Origin: Heliocidaris tuberculata | Taxonomy: Eukaryota; Echinodermata; Echinoidea; Camarodonta; Echinometridae | Assembly: GCA_025618425.1 (NCBI GenBank) | Contig: CM046837.1 | Coordinates: 27,537,059-27,601,058 of the forward strand | Direction: 5' to 3' | DNA: 64,000 bases | In this document: positions 33,762 to 45,355 of the stretch, in pieces | How positions within the stretch are numbered: the first letter of the stretch is position 1 | Layout of the letters: every line of letters begins with the position of its first letter | The notes under the pieces: model-generated | What the model was told of the DNA's origin: nothing | Seen by the model: the letters and a program-made list of their open reading frames with translations, nothing else | Database searches by the model: none | Position numbers and translations under genes: made by a program

Positions 33762-36700
33762 GTACATGTATGCTTATCATTTAACAACATTTCAACATTG
33801 CTCATTGTGTAATCATTTTTATTTTTAGTCATATTTTTTGCTTTCATCAAACCAGGAGGACTCTTATTTGATCAGTGTTAATTTGAAAATGATAGTTGGA
33901 TTTATAAAGCATTTTCTGGGAATACAAAGTCCAAAGGACTGAATAGATTCTTACCACAGCTTTCGCTGAACTACCATGATAATTAAGCTGCTTATTAAGC
34001 ATTCAAGGAATATATATTTCTACTGGGTAGACGGGTATTCTAGTAATTATTATTATAAAAAGTATCATTTATCATACAGTATAAATTATATAGTGGTATG
34101 AAGAAAAAAAATTAAATGAGGTGTGATCACTGTGATGGAAGATGTAATGTACAGTCCGACCTCACTTATCCGAACTTTATTTATCCGGCCATCTCTATTA
34201 ACCGGCCCTGTCTTCTGGCTAGTTCGTCATGCAATTCACCCAAAAGCCTTTGAAACAGGAACACCATGGGCAATTTTCTGTTTAATTTTATTTCATTTCA
34301 TCTCTTAGAAATAAAAAGATCATTTGCAATCATCAACTACACCAAGAAAACATAAATTTTACAGCCAATAGACTGCCCTACCCTATTCATTTGCATAGAA
34401 AATGTACATTTCTCTCATATCCGGCCATTTCACTTATCCGGATGGGTGCCGGTCTCAATGCAGCCAGATAAACGAGGTCAGACTGTACATGTAAATGAAT
34501 GGAATCATGGAGTAGAAGAATCATTTAAAAGGAAGGTTGAGTTCTGGGAAAGGTGAAAAATAATTTGTGAGCTTTCTCATTCCTATTATGTTTGTTTTGA
34601 AGAACATCATAGTAGAAATGTCCCCTGAAATGAATTGCTCCTCAATTGCCCTCATATTCGAAATATGACGAGACACAACTGAAATGTTCGGGCCGAACAT
34701 TCATGCCACATGTGTGTGTGTGTGCAGTCCCATATACCCATTTCTGTGTGCAGTCCTTGTGCTTTTCAACAAGATTTGGCCACTTATCATTTTTATGATT
34801 CTAAAACCTGAAAATATACACTAATTCTTGCAGACATGACCAACCTTTCCCATTGCTTTGAGACAGTTTCTTTCAAAATGTAATTGCATGACCAGAACTC
34901 TATCTTTTAGAAAGGATGATGTGGGATAGATTGAAAGAGAGCAAGAAAGTGAGAGAAAAGATGAAATATGTTGATGAAGTGAGGAGTGTTGGGTTGAAAT
35001 TTCATTCTAATTACAGAATAGTTGAGAGCACACATAGTTAATTTCCAGAAGAGGAGTTTAATCGCAATAGTTTAATTGAATTTCAATCATTTATAATTGA
35101 ATTTCAGTTATTTAATTGAAAGTAATTTATTTCCAGAAGAGGAGTTTAATTGCATTCACAAGCATTCACTAACTAGTACACACAAATCTAGTACAATGGA
35201 TTATGAATTCATGATTCAAACCTGAAAGTGTTTTCCTCAACCTAGAGAAAGAAGTTTTACTTCAATTTTTTTTATGAAACCTAATCCAATCCATTAAAAC
35301 ACTTGTTGAGCTTTGATAATTTTTAAAAGGTTATGTATTTTTAAAAATAAACTTCTTTCCTACTAACAGGTGTGTAGCATGCACATGCCAAAGATTGAAC
35401 CAGCTGTCAAATGCAGAGAATATCTGGAAGAAGTTTTCAGCCTCTTACTGGTTGGATACAGTGTGAGTATTAATGTTTGTTATAGCCTCTTTTACTTGTT
35501 CTCTAAAGCCTCTAAAGTATTTGAATCAGATCAAAGAACAGTTTGAAAAAAAAAAAGTTCTGCAATTCAAGTTTCAGCATTGATATTCCAGTTTGGTATC
35601 ATTGAACATCTTGTTTATTCCCCTTTAAAATGATGCTCCATTTGTACTGATAATGTAATTATGGAATGTGCAGTACAACTGATTATTATTTGTATGAAGG
35701 GTTTTCAGGCGACCAGAAAAATTGGCATATCTCATGGTTTGCGCAAAAGTTCCCGGATGACCGTGCAATTTTAAAACAATATCTCATGGTTTGTGTAAAA
35801 GTACCCGGATGACCGTGCAATATATCTCCATATCTCTTGGTTTGGGTGCGCGTGACGCGTAAAAAAGTGAATACGCGCTTAAATACGCAAAGGTTAAGAC
35901 AATGGATGCATGCGCGCAGCTCTTGCAAAATGCTTGGGTAAGGACTAAAATGTTTTTCTACCTTTGTTTTATGTCGAAGTCAATACAAAAACATAAGGAC
36001 ATGTAATGGTGAAAATTGAGGAACTAGGTATCATACAATTAATAATAATAATATTGAATGGCTTTTCTTTCGTGGGACACAAGGATATATCGTACTCGCT
36101 TTGAAAATATTTCACTCGTCGTGCCGACTCGTGAAATATGCTCATAGCTCGTGCGATATATTCTTGTATCCCACTCAAGGCCATTCAATATTATATAAAT
36201 ATTGGGCCAAGTCAAAAGTGAAATGTTGCAAAATGCGTTGTTATTGTCAGCAGAGAAATCTTTGTTTGTTTGGAGTTTGGATTGGGAGTTGAATGATGTT
36301 GAGGTGGTCATTCATGAATGCAAGATGTTTCCTTCTTTTTTTTTTTTTTTGAAGATGAAATGTGCCTTGAATCTGTATGAAACTAAAACACAATTATCTC
36401 ACTATCAGTCGATTAAAACACATTTCATCTTATAAACAAAAGGTGAAAACAAGATTGCACTTCATGAATGACCACCTCAACATCATTCAAAACACAATCC
36501 ATCTTCCAAACAAAGGGGAATTCACTATTGACAATGACAACGCATTTTGCAACATTTCACTTTTGACTTGGCCTTATATTCAGGTGTACAGCACATTCCA
36601 TGATTACATAATCAGTACAAATGGGGCATCATTATAAAGGGGAATAAACAGGCTTTTAAACGATACCAAATTCATGTATGATAATGTTGTAACAAGTAAG

Positions 36701-39700
36701 ATATCAATGCTCAAACTTGAATTGCAGAACTTTTTTTGAGGGGTTTAGTAACAAACATACGAACACAATCATAGCATCATGTTCAAAACTCAGGATATTG
36801 TGTCTACTGAGTACTGGCTATAATACAAAGTACTTGTCAGTGACAATCCTTTGAACTCTTACTTCGCAGTGGTAGCCTGATTCATCTCCCCCTCCCACCT
36901 CCACCCCACCCCTTTCCCCATCACCACCAATAATGATCATTCCAGGCCATACTCTTTGACTGGTATTCACAAAAGTGCACAAACTTAAGTCCATAGCATG
37001 TTTATACCTTGACTAGATGAGTAGAATTGGCCCACTGATTGTGTGTCCCAAGTGTGTCCCAAGTGTGTCCCAAGTGTGTCCCAAGTGAGCACCAAGTGTG
37101 TCAGATGGTCAGCCTCTTTATCCTGTAAAAATTACCCTGTATTATAAAGAGTTGCGATTGATCAGAATCAATCGCAAATTCAGTCTCCTATCTCTTATGT
37201 ACAGAGTTGCATTTGATATCAATCTGAAATTAAATTGAAATTAAACGCTACTCTTTAAAAGACGGGCCTGTGTCTAACTTACTATAGTCGTCCGTTTTTA
37301 AGAATAGTGATATAATGAGGAAAGAAGGTCTTGAAATGGAAAACATATTCTGTGATTAGTTGTCAAATTGTAAGTCATTGGAAACAAGTTTCTCATTGAG
37401 CAGTTAATCTGATCCCTGCCGTGTAATGAGGTATTCTCATTTCCTCATCTGGTTTTGCCCAGGAGAGAGCATTCCTCAGAGTCTTGGAAGGACAACTTTC
37501 TGGCCTGGCATAAAAAATGGGGTAGATATATTGGTTGTTATGCCAAGGTCAAGTCTGCATGGAACAGGATTGAGAAGGCCTTGGAAGAAAGGAGCCCAGG
37601 AACCAAGACTGATCTCAAAGGTATTAATACAAGTGCTTCAAAGGAATGAAAGAGTCATAAATGTTCATGATTATTTTGGAAAATACGAATGTGATAAGCC
37701 TGATTATTCATTGACAAATCTCGTAAAATGGTGACAGCTGTTTAACTGAATAATTAATATGTTCTTTTTTTCTTAAATAAAAAGAACATACATGTTCTGT
37801 AGCTTCCATTGCTTGTTATTATTGTACATGAATTAGTGTCTGATTCTAATTTTCTGATTTGATAATTTTTTTTATTTCAGTAAGGTGCAGCATTCAAGCA
37901 ACATCTTTTGAAACATACACAGTTACACAAATTTGTTTCATAAACAGTCAGTTGCAAGGCAAATATCTCTTAAAATCCAAACATGTAAGAAAAGTTGTAT
38001 AGTTCCCTTCATTTTGATTATAACGCATTTTTTCATAGGCAAGGAAGACCCCATAAGGAAATGTGGTCTTTATAGAAAGGTAGTCTTTACATACAAATGG
38101 TTTGCTAAATCATGTTAATTTTTATGCCTCTGCCACCGAAGGTGGTGCCGGAGGCATTATGTTTTTGGGGTAGTCCGTCCGCCGTCCCGCTTTCTTGTTC
38201 TAGTGATAACTCAAGAACCACACGAGGTATGAACTTCAAACTTGGTGCCAGTATGTATCACCATAGGAAGACGATCTGATTAGATTTTGGGGTATGTAGG
38301 TCAAAGGTCAAGGTCACAGAGGCCAATTTCTGAAATTTCAGGTGCTAGCCTCATTCTCTCGATAACTCAAGAACCATTTGAGGTATAAACTTTAAACTTG
38401 GTGCTAGTATGTACCACCATAGGAAGACGATCTGATTAGATTTTGGGGTATGTAGGTCAAAGGTCACAGGTCAATTTCAAAAATTACAGATGTTGGCCTT
38501 GTTAAGGCGATATCTCAAGAACCATTGGAGGTATGAACTTCAAACTTGGTACTAGTATGTATCACCATAGAAAGACGATCTGATTATATTTTGGGATACG
38601 TAGGTCAAAGGTCAAAGGTCATAGAGGTCAATTCTGAAATTGCAGGTTTTAGCCTTGTTAACTTGCTATCTCAACCATTTGATCCATTAACTTCAAACTT
38701 GGAAGTAGTATGCATCACCATAGTGAGAAGAACTGATTAGATTTTTGTTCACGTAGGTCAAAGGTGATGGGTCATAGAGGTCATTATACATGTGTATGTG
38801 AAATTAATGGTTTTTTAATTTTGGCTCAACTATTTTGTATTCATGCGTAGGAGGAGATAAAGTGATCAGACTTTCGGGTTATAATTAAGGTGTAAGGTCA
38901 AATGTCAAAGAGGTCAATTAACATGTAATTAGAGGCTTTTTATTCTGGTTATCACAATATTTCAAGAACAGTTTGAGCCATCAACTGAATTTAGGTGGAG
39001 GCATATAGGAGACGCAGTCGCATTCATCTTGTTTTTCTCAGGTCCTGTAGACCAAAGCGACTTGGACATGATAGAGATCATGATGAAAGGACCTCTTCCT
39101 CTAGAAGTAGGTTGTTCTTATCTCATCCATAATGGTCAGTACATTGTACCAGGGAGGGGGTCTCTTCTAGGGAATCTGGATGTCTATGACCACCACAGCA
39201 TGGAGGTCGCAGTGCCGCTAGGATTCAATGTAAAAAATGTCTTTCCTACGCAAGTGAGTCATTTGTCTCTTTTGTTCTTGTGTAAAGTATGTAATATTTT
39301 ATTGTATTTTGTGATTTTTAATTGTGCACTACCTTGTTATGAAAAAGAGGTAGAGGTATAAAAAGGAAATGTTAGACATGTGAATATACCTAGCCATTTA
39401 AATTATGGTTTCTAAAGTAATATTTTGAATTCAAACCACATGTTGAATGTCAGAATATCATTTTTTTTTTCTCTCCCTTCCTCTTTATGTCTTCTTTGTG
39501 TGTGTGTGTGTGTGTGTGGGTGTGTGTTGTGTGTGTGTGTGTGTGTGGGGGGGGGGGGGGGTTAGGGTTAATGTGTGCAAACATCTGCCTTTAATTTATT
39601 TCTAAACGGAAGCCTGGTCCCCGTTGCATAAAACTTACCATTAATGGTACATGTACATGTAACTCTGCCATCAATGGCAACTACCATGATAGTAACATTG

Positions 39701-42700
39701 CTCAACAGCCAATCAAATTCAAGGTTTAAATGGAAGTTACCATTGATGGCAACGGGGCCCCGGAGTTGTGAATTAAAAAAAAATATATTCCAATTTGAAA
39801 GTTGTATAATTCCTATGTTCTCTTTTATTGAATGTTAGTTTGTCTAAACCTTCGAGCTGGTCTAGTTCTGCTGGCCAACTATAATTTCCCTACCATGTTT
39901 TCTTCAATATCCAGGGTATGTTAGCACTGAGCTGGTGCCCCTATACAAACTATGGTCAGGTTGTGTGTGTGAATGAAAAACCTGGTCTTCCTCTTGGATG
40001 TGTGTACTATCTAACAGAGGTAAGCCAATGTTCCTGTGATTTAATTTTTCTTATCAATAACACCTTGTATAGATGTCCTGTAAAACCACTTATACATGTA
40101 CATGCTTATCCAGATAAGCCTGTACTCCGACATAGATTTAACTGCTGAATAGGCTTCAATAGGTTCTGTGTGTATCTGCAGGGATTTGTCCAGTCTAGAT
40201 CATTCATACATGAGAGGAAAATAATTATTTAAAATTTCACTTTCAACTCTGAAACTCCAAATTTGTAGCATAGTAAGAGTTGAAAATGTTTCTATCAAAT
40301 TTATGTAAATCGAATCTTGCTTTAGAGTGATTTTGGTGTCTGTTTTACACGAGTGAAGCAGTGAATTTGCGACACAGTCCCACATAGGCTTGGTCCCATG
40401 AGCGTGTGAAACCAGAAACTTCCACGAAATGAAACTGTCATAAATTGTGAATGATGGCCATTTTTACAGCAAGAAACTAGCTATTAGGAAAAATGCAGTG
40501 TTGAGATTGCTTTATTTTGGTGTGAAACTTTCATAAATCCGAACCCCTTGTGAAATCTGTGAAAATATCTTGCATATATGCCACAGTTTCTGGTTTTGCA
40601 CTAACCACCGACAACTATGGTTACTGGGGAAAATATAATAAAGTGAGAGAAAGTGGCTATTGATTTGATTGAAAGCTTGCTTTCTCCATAAATATCAGAT
40701 TCAGTATTTTGATATATATTATTCTGTATGTATGTGACATTCAGGACAATTAGAAAAAGATTCTATGACAACAACTCCATGGACAACAACCCCTAGGACA
40801 ACTAGCAGAGGCGTCGATTCATTCGAAATAGACAAAGTATTGGAAGGGCAGAGCATTATTCTCAAACAATGCTTGCCCCTCCAATGCTTTATCTATACTG
40901 AACAAATCGATGCCTCTGACAACTAGCCCAAGATAACTACCTCTGTACAACATCATCTCAAGACAATATGTCCCTAGACAGCTACCCATTGATCTCTACC
41001 AGTGGATAAAGCAACGGCTTCTACATTTGATGCGACCCATCGCCATGTTTGGGCTCGCAGAAAAACACTGCCACAGTACTGTTTCAATCCAATTTTATGC
41101 ATTTTTTAAAATCAAATAATTCAGCACTGTGAAGTCTTTTCCACGAATTAACTGCAAAATCAGGCAAAATGAGTGTACCCTTACAAATTCGAGAGGCGAT
41201 TTAATGTGACAATTAGTATAATGTCACGATGGAATCGTACACAACAGAGGATGTCCCACGCGGTCCCACATACTGTGTTTGAGTGTAGGGCTCCTAATTT
41301 TGGTTGTGCGGCCGTATCAACTGCTCGCATAGAGCTGTGCGTACGATGTGAGATCGATGCAACTACCCCAGGACAATTACTCCCAGATCCTAGTAGAGGG
41401 CAGTATTGACAAGGGAGTATTTGCTTAGGGAGTAGTTCTTTGAAAGAGATAATCATTCGTTGTTAGAGGAGGTAATTGTCCAAGGGGGATAGTTACATGT
41501 ATAATGAACAAAACAAAGAAGATAAATAATAAATAGATGATAAAGAACACATATTCACATTGGAGGAAACTTCAAGGAAGGTAAATTTGCTGGTCCTATT
41601 CCTTTGTATTCTTTTGCTTTCTACGTAACTATATTTCAGTAAAACAAAGTAATAGGTCCCAAGGAGTTTGATATACAGTGCGTATCAAAAAAAAGTATAC
41701 CCAAATTTGATAGCTCCTATTAAAGTGTTATAACCGATGTGACTTTGAAATTTATTTCATATCAAAGAGTAACTTATTGCCTGTCCAGTGGTACCTCATT
41801 CATGACATTTCTGTCATGGATGACTGAGCACCAGGGTTTTTAAAAAGTGTTGTCAAAATCTCCTTGTTCCAAGTTTGGGCTGATGCAATGCAATATGGGT
41901 CAAGTCACATGAATGTGTTACTTTAGTCTCAAATCATTTTAAAAGTTTAATTCTCCTTTGTGATTCAATGCTTCATTGTTTAAAGTGATCCAGTGTATCT
42001 AAGCTTTCATATGACCTTGTTTCCATCCATATGATAATCTTTTAATTATTTTAACAGCCTTCTAACCTCTTGCCTCGTGATAACTAAAAATTCTCTGCTC
42101 ATTTGTTCATTTCACCATTTCACCTGTACAAGGTGCACATTTCGTTTTTCGTGAATACCACATGAACTCAAAGGTTTATTGACCTTAAAGACTAAAAAGA
42201 AGAAAAAGAAGGATGCGTGTGTTGAGAATTACCAAAGGTAATTGACAGTAAACTTTCAAGAAAAAAGATAGCTCCCCAAATAAATGTTGTCCATTTCGAG
42301 TGACTCAGGAAAAAGGCTTACCTGAAAAAGGGATGCGGATGAAACCAAGATTGTGTTATCATGGCAAATAAAATATCATAAATTTAGCTTGTAATAAGCC
42401 CTTTCTTGAGTTTGAGTTGACTTTTAACGCCTTTTCTATTCAAATGCACAAAATCAATTGAAAGTAACTCAGCTACTGTTTTCCAACTGAAGTAACTAAT
42501 GCATAATTGGTTTAACCCACACTCACTGCTACAGCCCAAACTTGGAACAAGAGGATTTTGACAATACTTTTTGAAAAGCCTGCTGCTCATTCATCCATGG
42601 CAGCAAAGTTATGAATAAGGTATCATTACACAGAATATAACTTTCTCTTTACTATGAAATAAACCTCAAACTCATAGAGGTTATAACCTTTTAATTAGAA

Positions 42701-45355
42701 GCTACCAAAGTTGGGTATACTTTTTTTTGATACACACTGTACAGTAATGTTGTTCTACTGTGTACATATTCTTAAGAAGGCATATCTTCTTGTATCCTCT
42801 CTGTCATCTGAAGGTGAGGAGACAAAAGTTTGTAGGGCATTTTGTTATAGCATCCAGTTACATGGAGTGGATGGAGAAACTGGTCAACAAACTTGAAGAT
42901 CCAGAGCTCATTGTTGAATCATCCAAAATCACAAGGTAAGCTAAGAATATTTGTTACTTTCTTTGAATTTATACTCTTTGAGTTTATTTTGAATTAAGAG
43001 TGCCATATAGTGACTAATTGTGAATTATGATAAAATTAGATGAAAGAAAATTATTCCCTATATAAACACTGTTGTGGCATGACTTCAAAAGGAGAGACAC
43101 AGAAAGTGAGAATAAGAAAGAGAGAAAGAAAGAAGACAGAAAGTGGGAGGAATAAAGGAAGAAAAAAGAAAGAAAGATGCAAGAAGGGTGAGGAGCTAGA
43201 GGGAAAGACAGATAAATGTTAGAGAAAGAGGCAAGATAGGGAAAGAAAGAAATTGAAAGACAGACATAATTGATAATTTTTTGAAGGGGGCAGAGAAAAG
43301 AAGAGATTTTGACTTAACGGTGCTTTATCAAGAACAAAATGAAGATAAGTCACACCACTCAATTTCTTTTAATGCAAATTTATATAGTCACCTCGCTCAG
43401 GTACTCATCATTTTGTCTCTAATTAGATTTTACCATGAACCAACGTGTGTGGCAGTGACAAGAGATGTGAAGGTTACCGTGGCTACATCGTTTGTGCCTA
43501 GTCTAAGTCATATCAAGAAGAACAATAACATTAGGACTCTCTTTGCATATCGTATTTCCATGACGATGGATGAAAATGTGCCAGCAAACAGTGAGTAGTC
43601 TTTTTACAGTGAAGAATAGTGTCATGATTTTGTACCTGGTAATGGAAGTTCCTTACTTTTTTTCTCTCTTTTAGTCTTCTCTGCTTATTATGTATAAGAA
43701 ATAATGTTTTTATTGCTTTTTAAACCATAGACTTTTGAATTCTTTGATTGCCTATACCAAAGGTCCTAGATTCAAATCCTGGACTGGGACACATCTATCA
43801 GACAGAGGTATAACATTGGGGCCTCAAATATCAATAATAAATACATGAAACACAAAAATACAGTAGAATCAAGTCTTAGAAACATGTTTGCGGACAACTA
43901 TCCCCTTGAAAATCACCTCCTTCCCTCACATCGGACAGAGTAAAATGAGGACCCCAGATGCAATAATAATACAGTACATAAAACACAATAATACAGTAGA
44001 ATCAAGTCCTAGAAACATATTTGCAGAAAACTATCCCCTCGAAAATCACCTCCTCCCCTCACAGGATAACCACCCTGAGAGCAATTACATGTGATTATGA
44101 TGATGATTCACAGCATTTGTATGGCGCCGTATATCTGTTAACATTCAAAGGTGCAGGCTCCTCCAATAAAGTCATTATTTACACACCTGCTGAAACTGTA
44201 TCCCTCCATCACTTGCTTCCCATACCCCCCCTCCCCCCCTCCCCCCCCCCCCCCCCCCCCCCAGTGTCATTGTTTACTGGGGTTAGTCTAGGGGGTAGTT
44301 GTCTCAGAATCATAAAACCTTTCCCTTTCTCTTCTGTCTCAACCCAGGATCATGTAAATTGTTAAGTCGTCATTGGGAGATTACAGACTCACATGGTCAA
44401 TATCATGAGGTTAATGGAGAAGCTGTCATTGGTGAGTAAAGCATATCTGCATTCTGAGGATATTTATGCATTTAAAAAAGTGTATGCCTTTCTTTAATAT
44501 TTTCTTTCATTGAACATATTTCTAGAAGTGAAACGATATTAGCCATATATCTTGAGATTGACCAAACATGGGGAAAGAATAGGAAAGGAGCCCCCCCCGT
44601 CTCTCAACAAAAACACAAGCTTTTTTTTAAATTCAGTACATACATTTTCCACCATTCTTTGTTAATATATTCATGAATTACAGCAGACTACATTATTTCA
44701 ATAGAATTTAATGTAAAAGATATTCCCATTTGTTCATTCCATAGGATTATATCCAGTGATGAAGCCTGGGGCTAAATTCTCTTACTGCAGCTGGACTCCT
44801 CTAGATAGTGATGGTGGTTTCATGGAGGGCCATTTTACTTTTGTCAATCTCAAGACAGGTGAGCAGAGCCATGAACCATTACATGTGCCTTTATAAAGTA
44901 CTTCTTTCCCCTAAAGTCTAATTATTTTATTATCAGGTATATCCTACTCAAAATATGAAGGGGGTGATACATACATGTACCTCAAGTATGTCAATATACC
45001 TTGTGCAAAGGGCATCCGGAAATCAGCTTCTCGGGGAAAATGGGAAATTGATATCAATACATTTAGTTCAGTGACTTCCTAGTTTAACACAAGAAAGAAA
45101 AATGGGCACAGGGGGAGTAGAGGCTGGCACTATGCTTGGCTCTTCATTAGTACAACAAGGACTTATACTATAATTAGATGCACTTGTTCATTAATCCACT
45201 ATGTTTCTATGTGTTTGTATCAAGGTGAAAACTTTGATGTGATATGTCCTCGCTTCAACTTTAAGTGTCCTGAGATCACCCTGACTATTAGTACTGTCAA
45301 CGATGATGAGTATGAGTCGGAGGAAGATGTCGATGATGAAGAAGATGACTATTGA
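33682..45355 (+). CDS. FBXO3: F-box only protein 3 (F-box, SUKH, ApaG), complete gene of ten coding exons
   Basis: Joined exons 33682-33761, 35370-35462, 37463-37620, 39042-39253, 39915-40019, 42814-42935, 43427-43590, 44348-44431, 44745-44858 and 45225-45355 total 1263 nt in one open phase, giving 420 residues. All introns are GT..AG. Residues about 3-55 form an F-box (LDLPDELIIKIL...IWKKFSASYW), which would bind SKP1 in an SCF ubiquitin ligase. Residues about 60-235 match the FBXO3 linker and SUKH (SMI1/KNR4) region (SYLIHNGQYIVPG). Residues about 258-395 are an ApaG domain (CVAVTRDVKVTVATSF...GGFMEGHFTF). An acidic tail follows (ESEEDVDDEEDDY). Domain order matches vertebrate FBXO3, but the acidic tail is shorter and its basic end is missing. 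The start codon lies in a good context (AACATGG). A possible acceptor near 33620 suggests an upstream noncoding exon. The 3' UTR end was not identified. Confidence 0.95.
34152..34485. mobile_element. pogo/Tigger-like MITE in FBXO3 intron 1
   Basis: The ends CAGTCCGACCTCACTTATCC and (inverted) CAGTCTGACCTCGTTTATCT are flanked by TA on both sides. Internal copies of ATCCGGCCAT occur in the same zone. This terminal pattern is typical of pogo-type Tc1/mariner elements. No transposase is present. Confidence 0.85.
35370..35462 (+). CDS. FBXO3: FBXO3 coding exon 2
   Basis: The acceptor is CTAACAG and the donor GTGAGT. It encodes the second half of the F-box (CVACTCQRLNQLS...IWKKFSASYWL). It completes the split Arg codon from exon 1. 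Confidence 0.9.
35555..36735. repeat. Nested palindromic elements in FBXO3 intron 2
   Basis: Outer arms of about 130 bp (35555-35685 and 36578-36735; AAAGTTCTGCAATTCAAG and its complement) enclose a family I element (35686-36190) and a second palindrome (36195-36575). The second palindrome's arms share CCAAGTCAAAAGTGAAATGT and GTTGAGGTGGTCATTCATGA. The whole block could fold into a compound hairpin. No genuine coding sequence is present. Confidence 0.8.
35686..36190 (+). mobile_element. Dispersed repeat family I, copy 1
   Basis: It is matched in inverted orientation by 54517-55030. Shared landmarks are GAAGGGTTTTCAGG, two copies of ATATCTCATGGTTTG with CCCGGATGACCGTGCAAT, GTGACGCGTAAAAAAGTG, and an internal inverted pair around GTGGGACACAAGG / CTTGTATCCCAC. 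Confidence 0.85.
37035..37085 (+). repeat. Minisatellite, 11-bp unit
   Basis: GTGTGTCCCAA is repeated four times in tandem in FBXO3 intron 2. Confidence 0.9.
37463..37620 (+). CDS. FBXO3: FBXO3 coding exon 3
   Basis: The acceptor is TTTGCCCAG and the donor GTATTA. It encodes the linker (SWKDNFLAWHKKWGRYIG...AWNRIEKALEE), which aligns with the WKSLF...GRYIDHY block of vertebrate FBXO3. Confidence 0.9.
38124..39004 (+). mobile_element. Hairpin-headed repeat element A (FBXO3 intron 3)
   Basis: The head ATGCCTCTGCCACC...GGTGGTGCCGGAGGCAT folds into a hairpin and is followed by GTCCGTCCGCCGTCC. The far end GGTGGAGGCAT is the inverted repeat of the terminus. The interior holds four or five units of about 140-156 bp, each with a CTCAAGAACCA...TTCAAACTTGG core and an AGGTCAAAGGTCA-like motif (38298, 38454, 38602, 38755, 38895). 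It is non-coding. The architecture is shared with elements at 45796-46510 and 47031-47443. Confidence 0.75.
39042..39253 (+). CDS. FBXO3: FBXO3 coding exon 4
   Basis: The acceptor is TTTTTCTCAG and the donor GTGAGT. It encodes the first part of the SUKH region with SYLIHNGQYIVPGRGSLLGN. The exon begins only 37 bp after a hairpin-headed repeat (38124-39004). Confidence 0.92.
39482..39560. repeat. (GT)n and G run in FBXO3 intron 4
   Basis: A long interrupted GT microsatellite ends in a run of G. It is simple repeat sequence. Confidence 0.9.
39616..39760. mobile_element. Short MITE in FBXO3 intron 4
   Basis: The ends GGTCCCCGTTGC and (inverted) GGGCCCCGTTGCC enclose about 145 bp in which ACCATTAATGG / CCATTGATGG words recur in both orientations. 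It is a non-coding fold-back element. Confidence 0.7.
39915..40019 (+). CDS. FBXO3: FBXO3 coding exon 5
   Basis: A 35-codon phase-0 exon between TATCCAG and GTAAGC. It encodes the middle of the SUKH region (ALSWCPYTNYGQVVCV...GCVYYLTE). Confidence 0.9.
40806..40918. mobile_element. 113-bp hAT-type MITE in FBXO3 intron 5
   Basis: ACAACTAG is duplicated exactly on both sides (40798-40805 and 40919-40926). The ends CAGAGGCGTCGATT and (inverted) CAGAGGCATCGATT lead into arms that pair for most of the length. It is one of the smallest well-delimited elements here. Confidence 0.88.
41676..42739. mobile_element. Tc1/mariner-like non-autonomous element in FBXO3 intron 5
   Basis: TA flanks both ends. 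The termini CAGTGCGTATCAAAAAAAAG and CTTTTTTTTGATACACACTG continue into inverted arms of about 200 bp (TTGGGCTG... near 41875 pairs with CAGCCCAAACTTGG near 42532). The interior has no transposase. Confidence 0.85.
42814..42935 (+). CDS. FBXO3: FBXO3 coding exon 6
   Basis: The acceptor is ATCTGAAG and the donor GTAAGC. It encodes the end of the SUKH region (GHFVIASSYMEWMEKLVNKL), equivalent to the FIIGATFTDWF block of vertebrate FBXO3. The frame was chosen by phase and similarity; a longer ORF in another frame here is a shadow. Confidence 0.87.
43085..43300 (+). repeat. Purine-rich (GAAA/AGAG) tract in FBXO3 intron 6
   Basis: A polypurine stretch keeps a Lys/Arg/Glu-rich frame open that is not a gene. 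Confidence 0.8.
43427..43590 (+). CDS. FBXO3: FBXO3 coding exon 7
   Basis: The acceptor is CTAATTAG and the donor GTGAGT. It opens the ApaG domain (FYHEPTCVAVTRDVKVTVAT...LFAYRISMTM). Confidence 0.93.
44224..44262 (+). repeat. Poly-C tract in FBXO3 intron 7
   Basis: A C run interrupted by single T residues lies about 90 bp upstream of exon 8. Its true length may be affected by assembly. Confidence 0.9.
44348..44431 (+). CDS. FBXO3: FBXO3 coding exon 8
   Basis: The acceptor is CAACCCAG and the donor GTGAGT. It encodes the central ApaG strand set (CKLLSRHWEITDSHGQYHEV). A long C run lies about 90 bp upstream in the intron. Confidence 0.93.
44745..44858 (+). CDS. FBXO3: FBXO3 coding exon 9
   Basis: The acceptor is TTCCATAG and the donor GTGAGC. 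It encodes ApaG signature sequence (YPVMKPGAKFSYCSWTPL and GGFMEGHFTF). Confidence 0.94.
45225..45355 (+). CDS. FBXO3: FBXO3 coding exon 10 (terminal)
   Basis: The acceptor is GTATCAAG. It encodes the ApaG C-terminus (FDVICPRFNFKCPEITLTIS) and the acidic tail, and stops at TGA 45353-45355. Confidence 0.93.

Noticed and set aside
36039..36637. Several short ORFs on both strands
   Set aside because: They fall entirely in the inverted arms of fold-back repeats, and matching frames reappear in the copy at 54397-54738.
42711..42896. ORF running through FBXO3 exon 6 in another frame
   Set aside because: Phase from exons 5 and 7 and similarity to FBXO3 (GHFVIASSYMEWMEKL) select a different frame.
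43040..43222. Lys/Arg/Glu-rich 60-residue ORF
   Set aside because: It is a purine-rich simple-sequence tract within FBXO3 intron 6.
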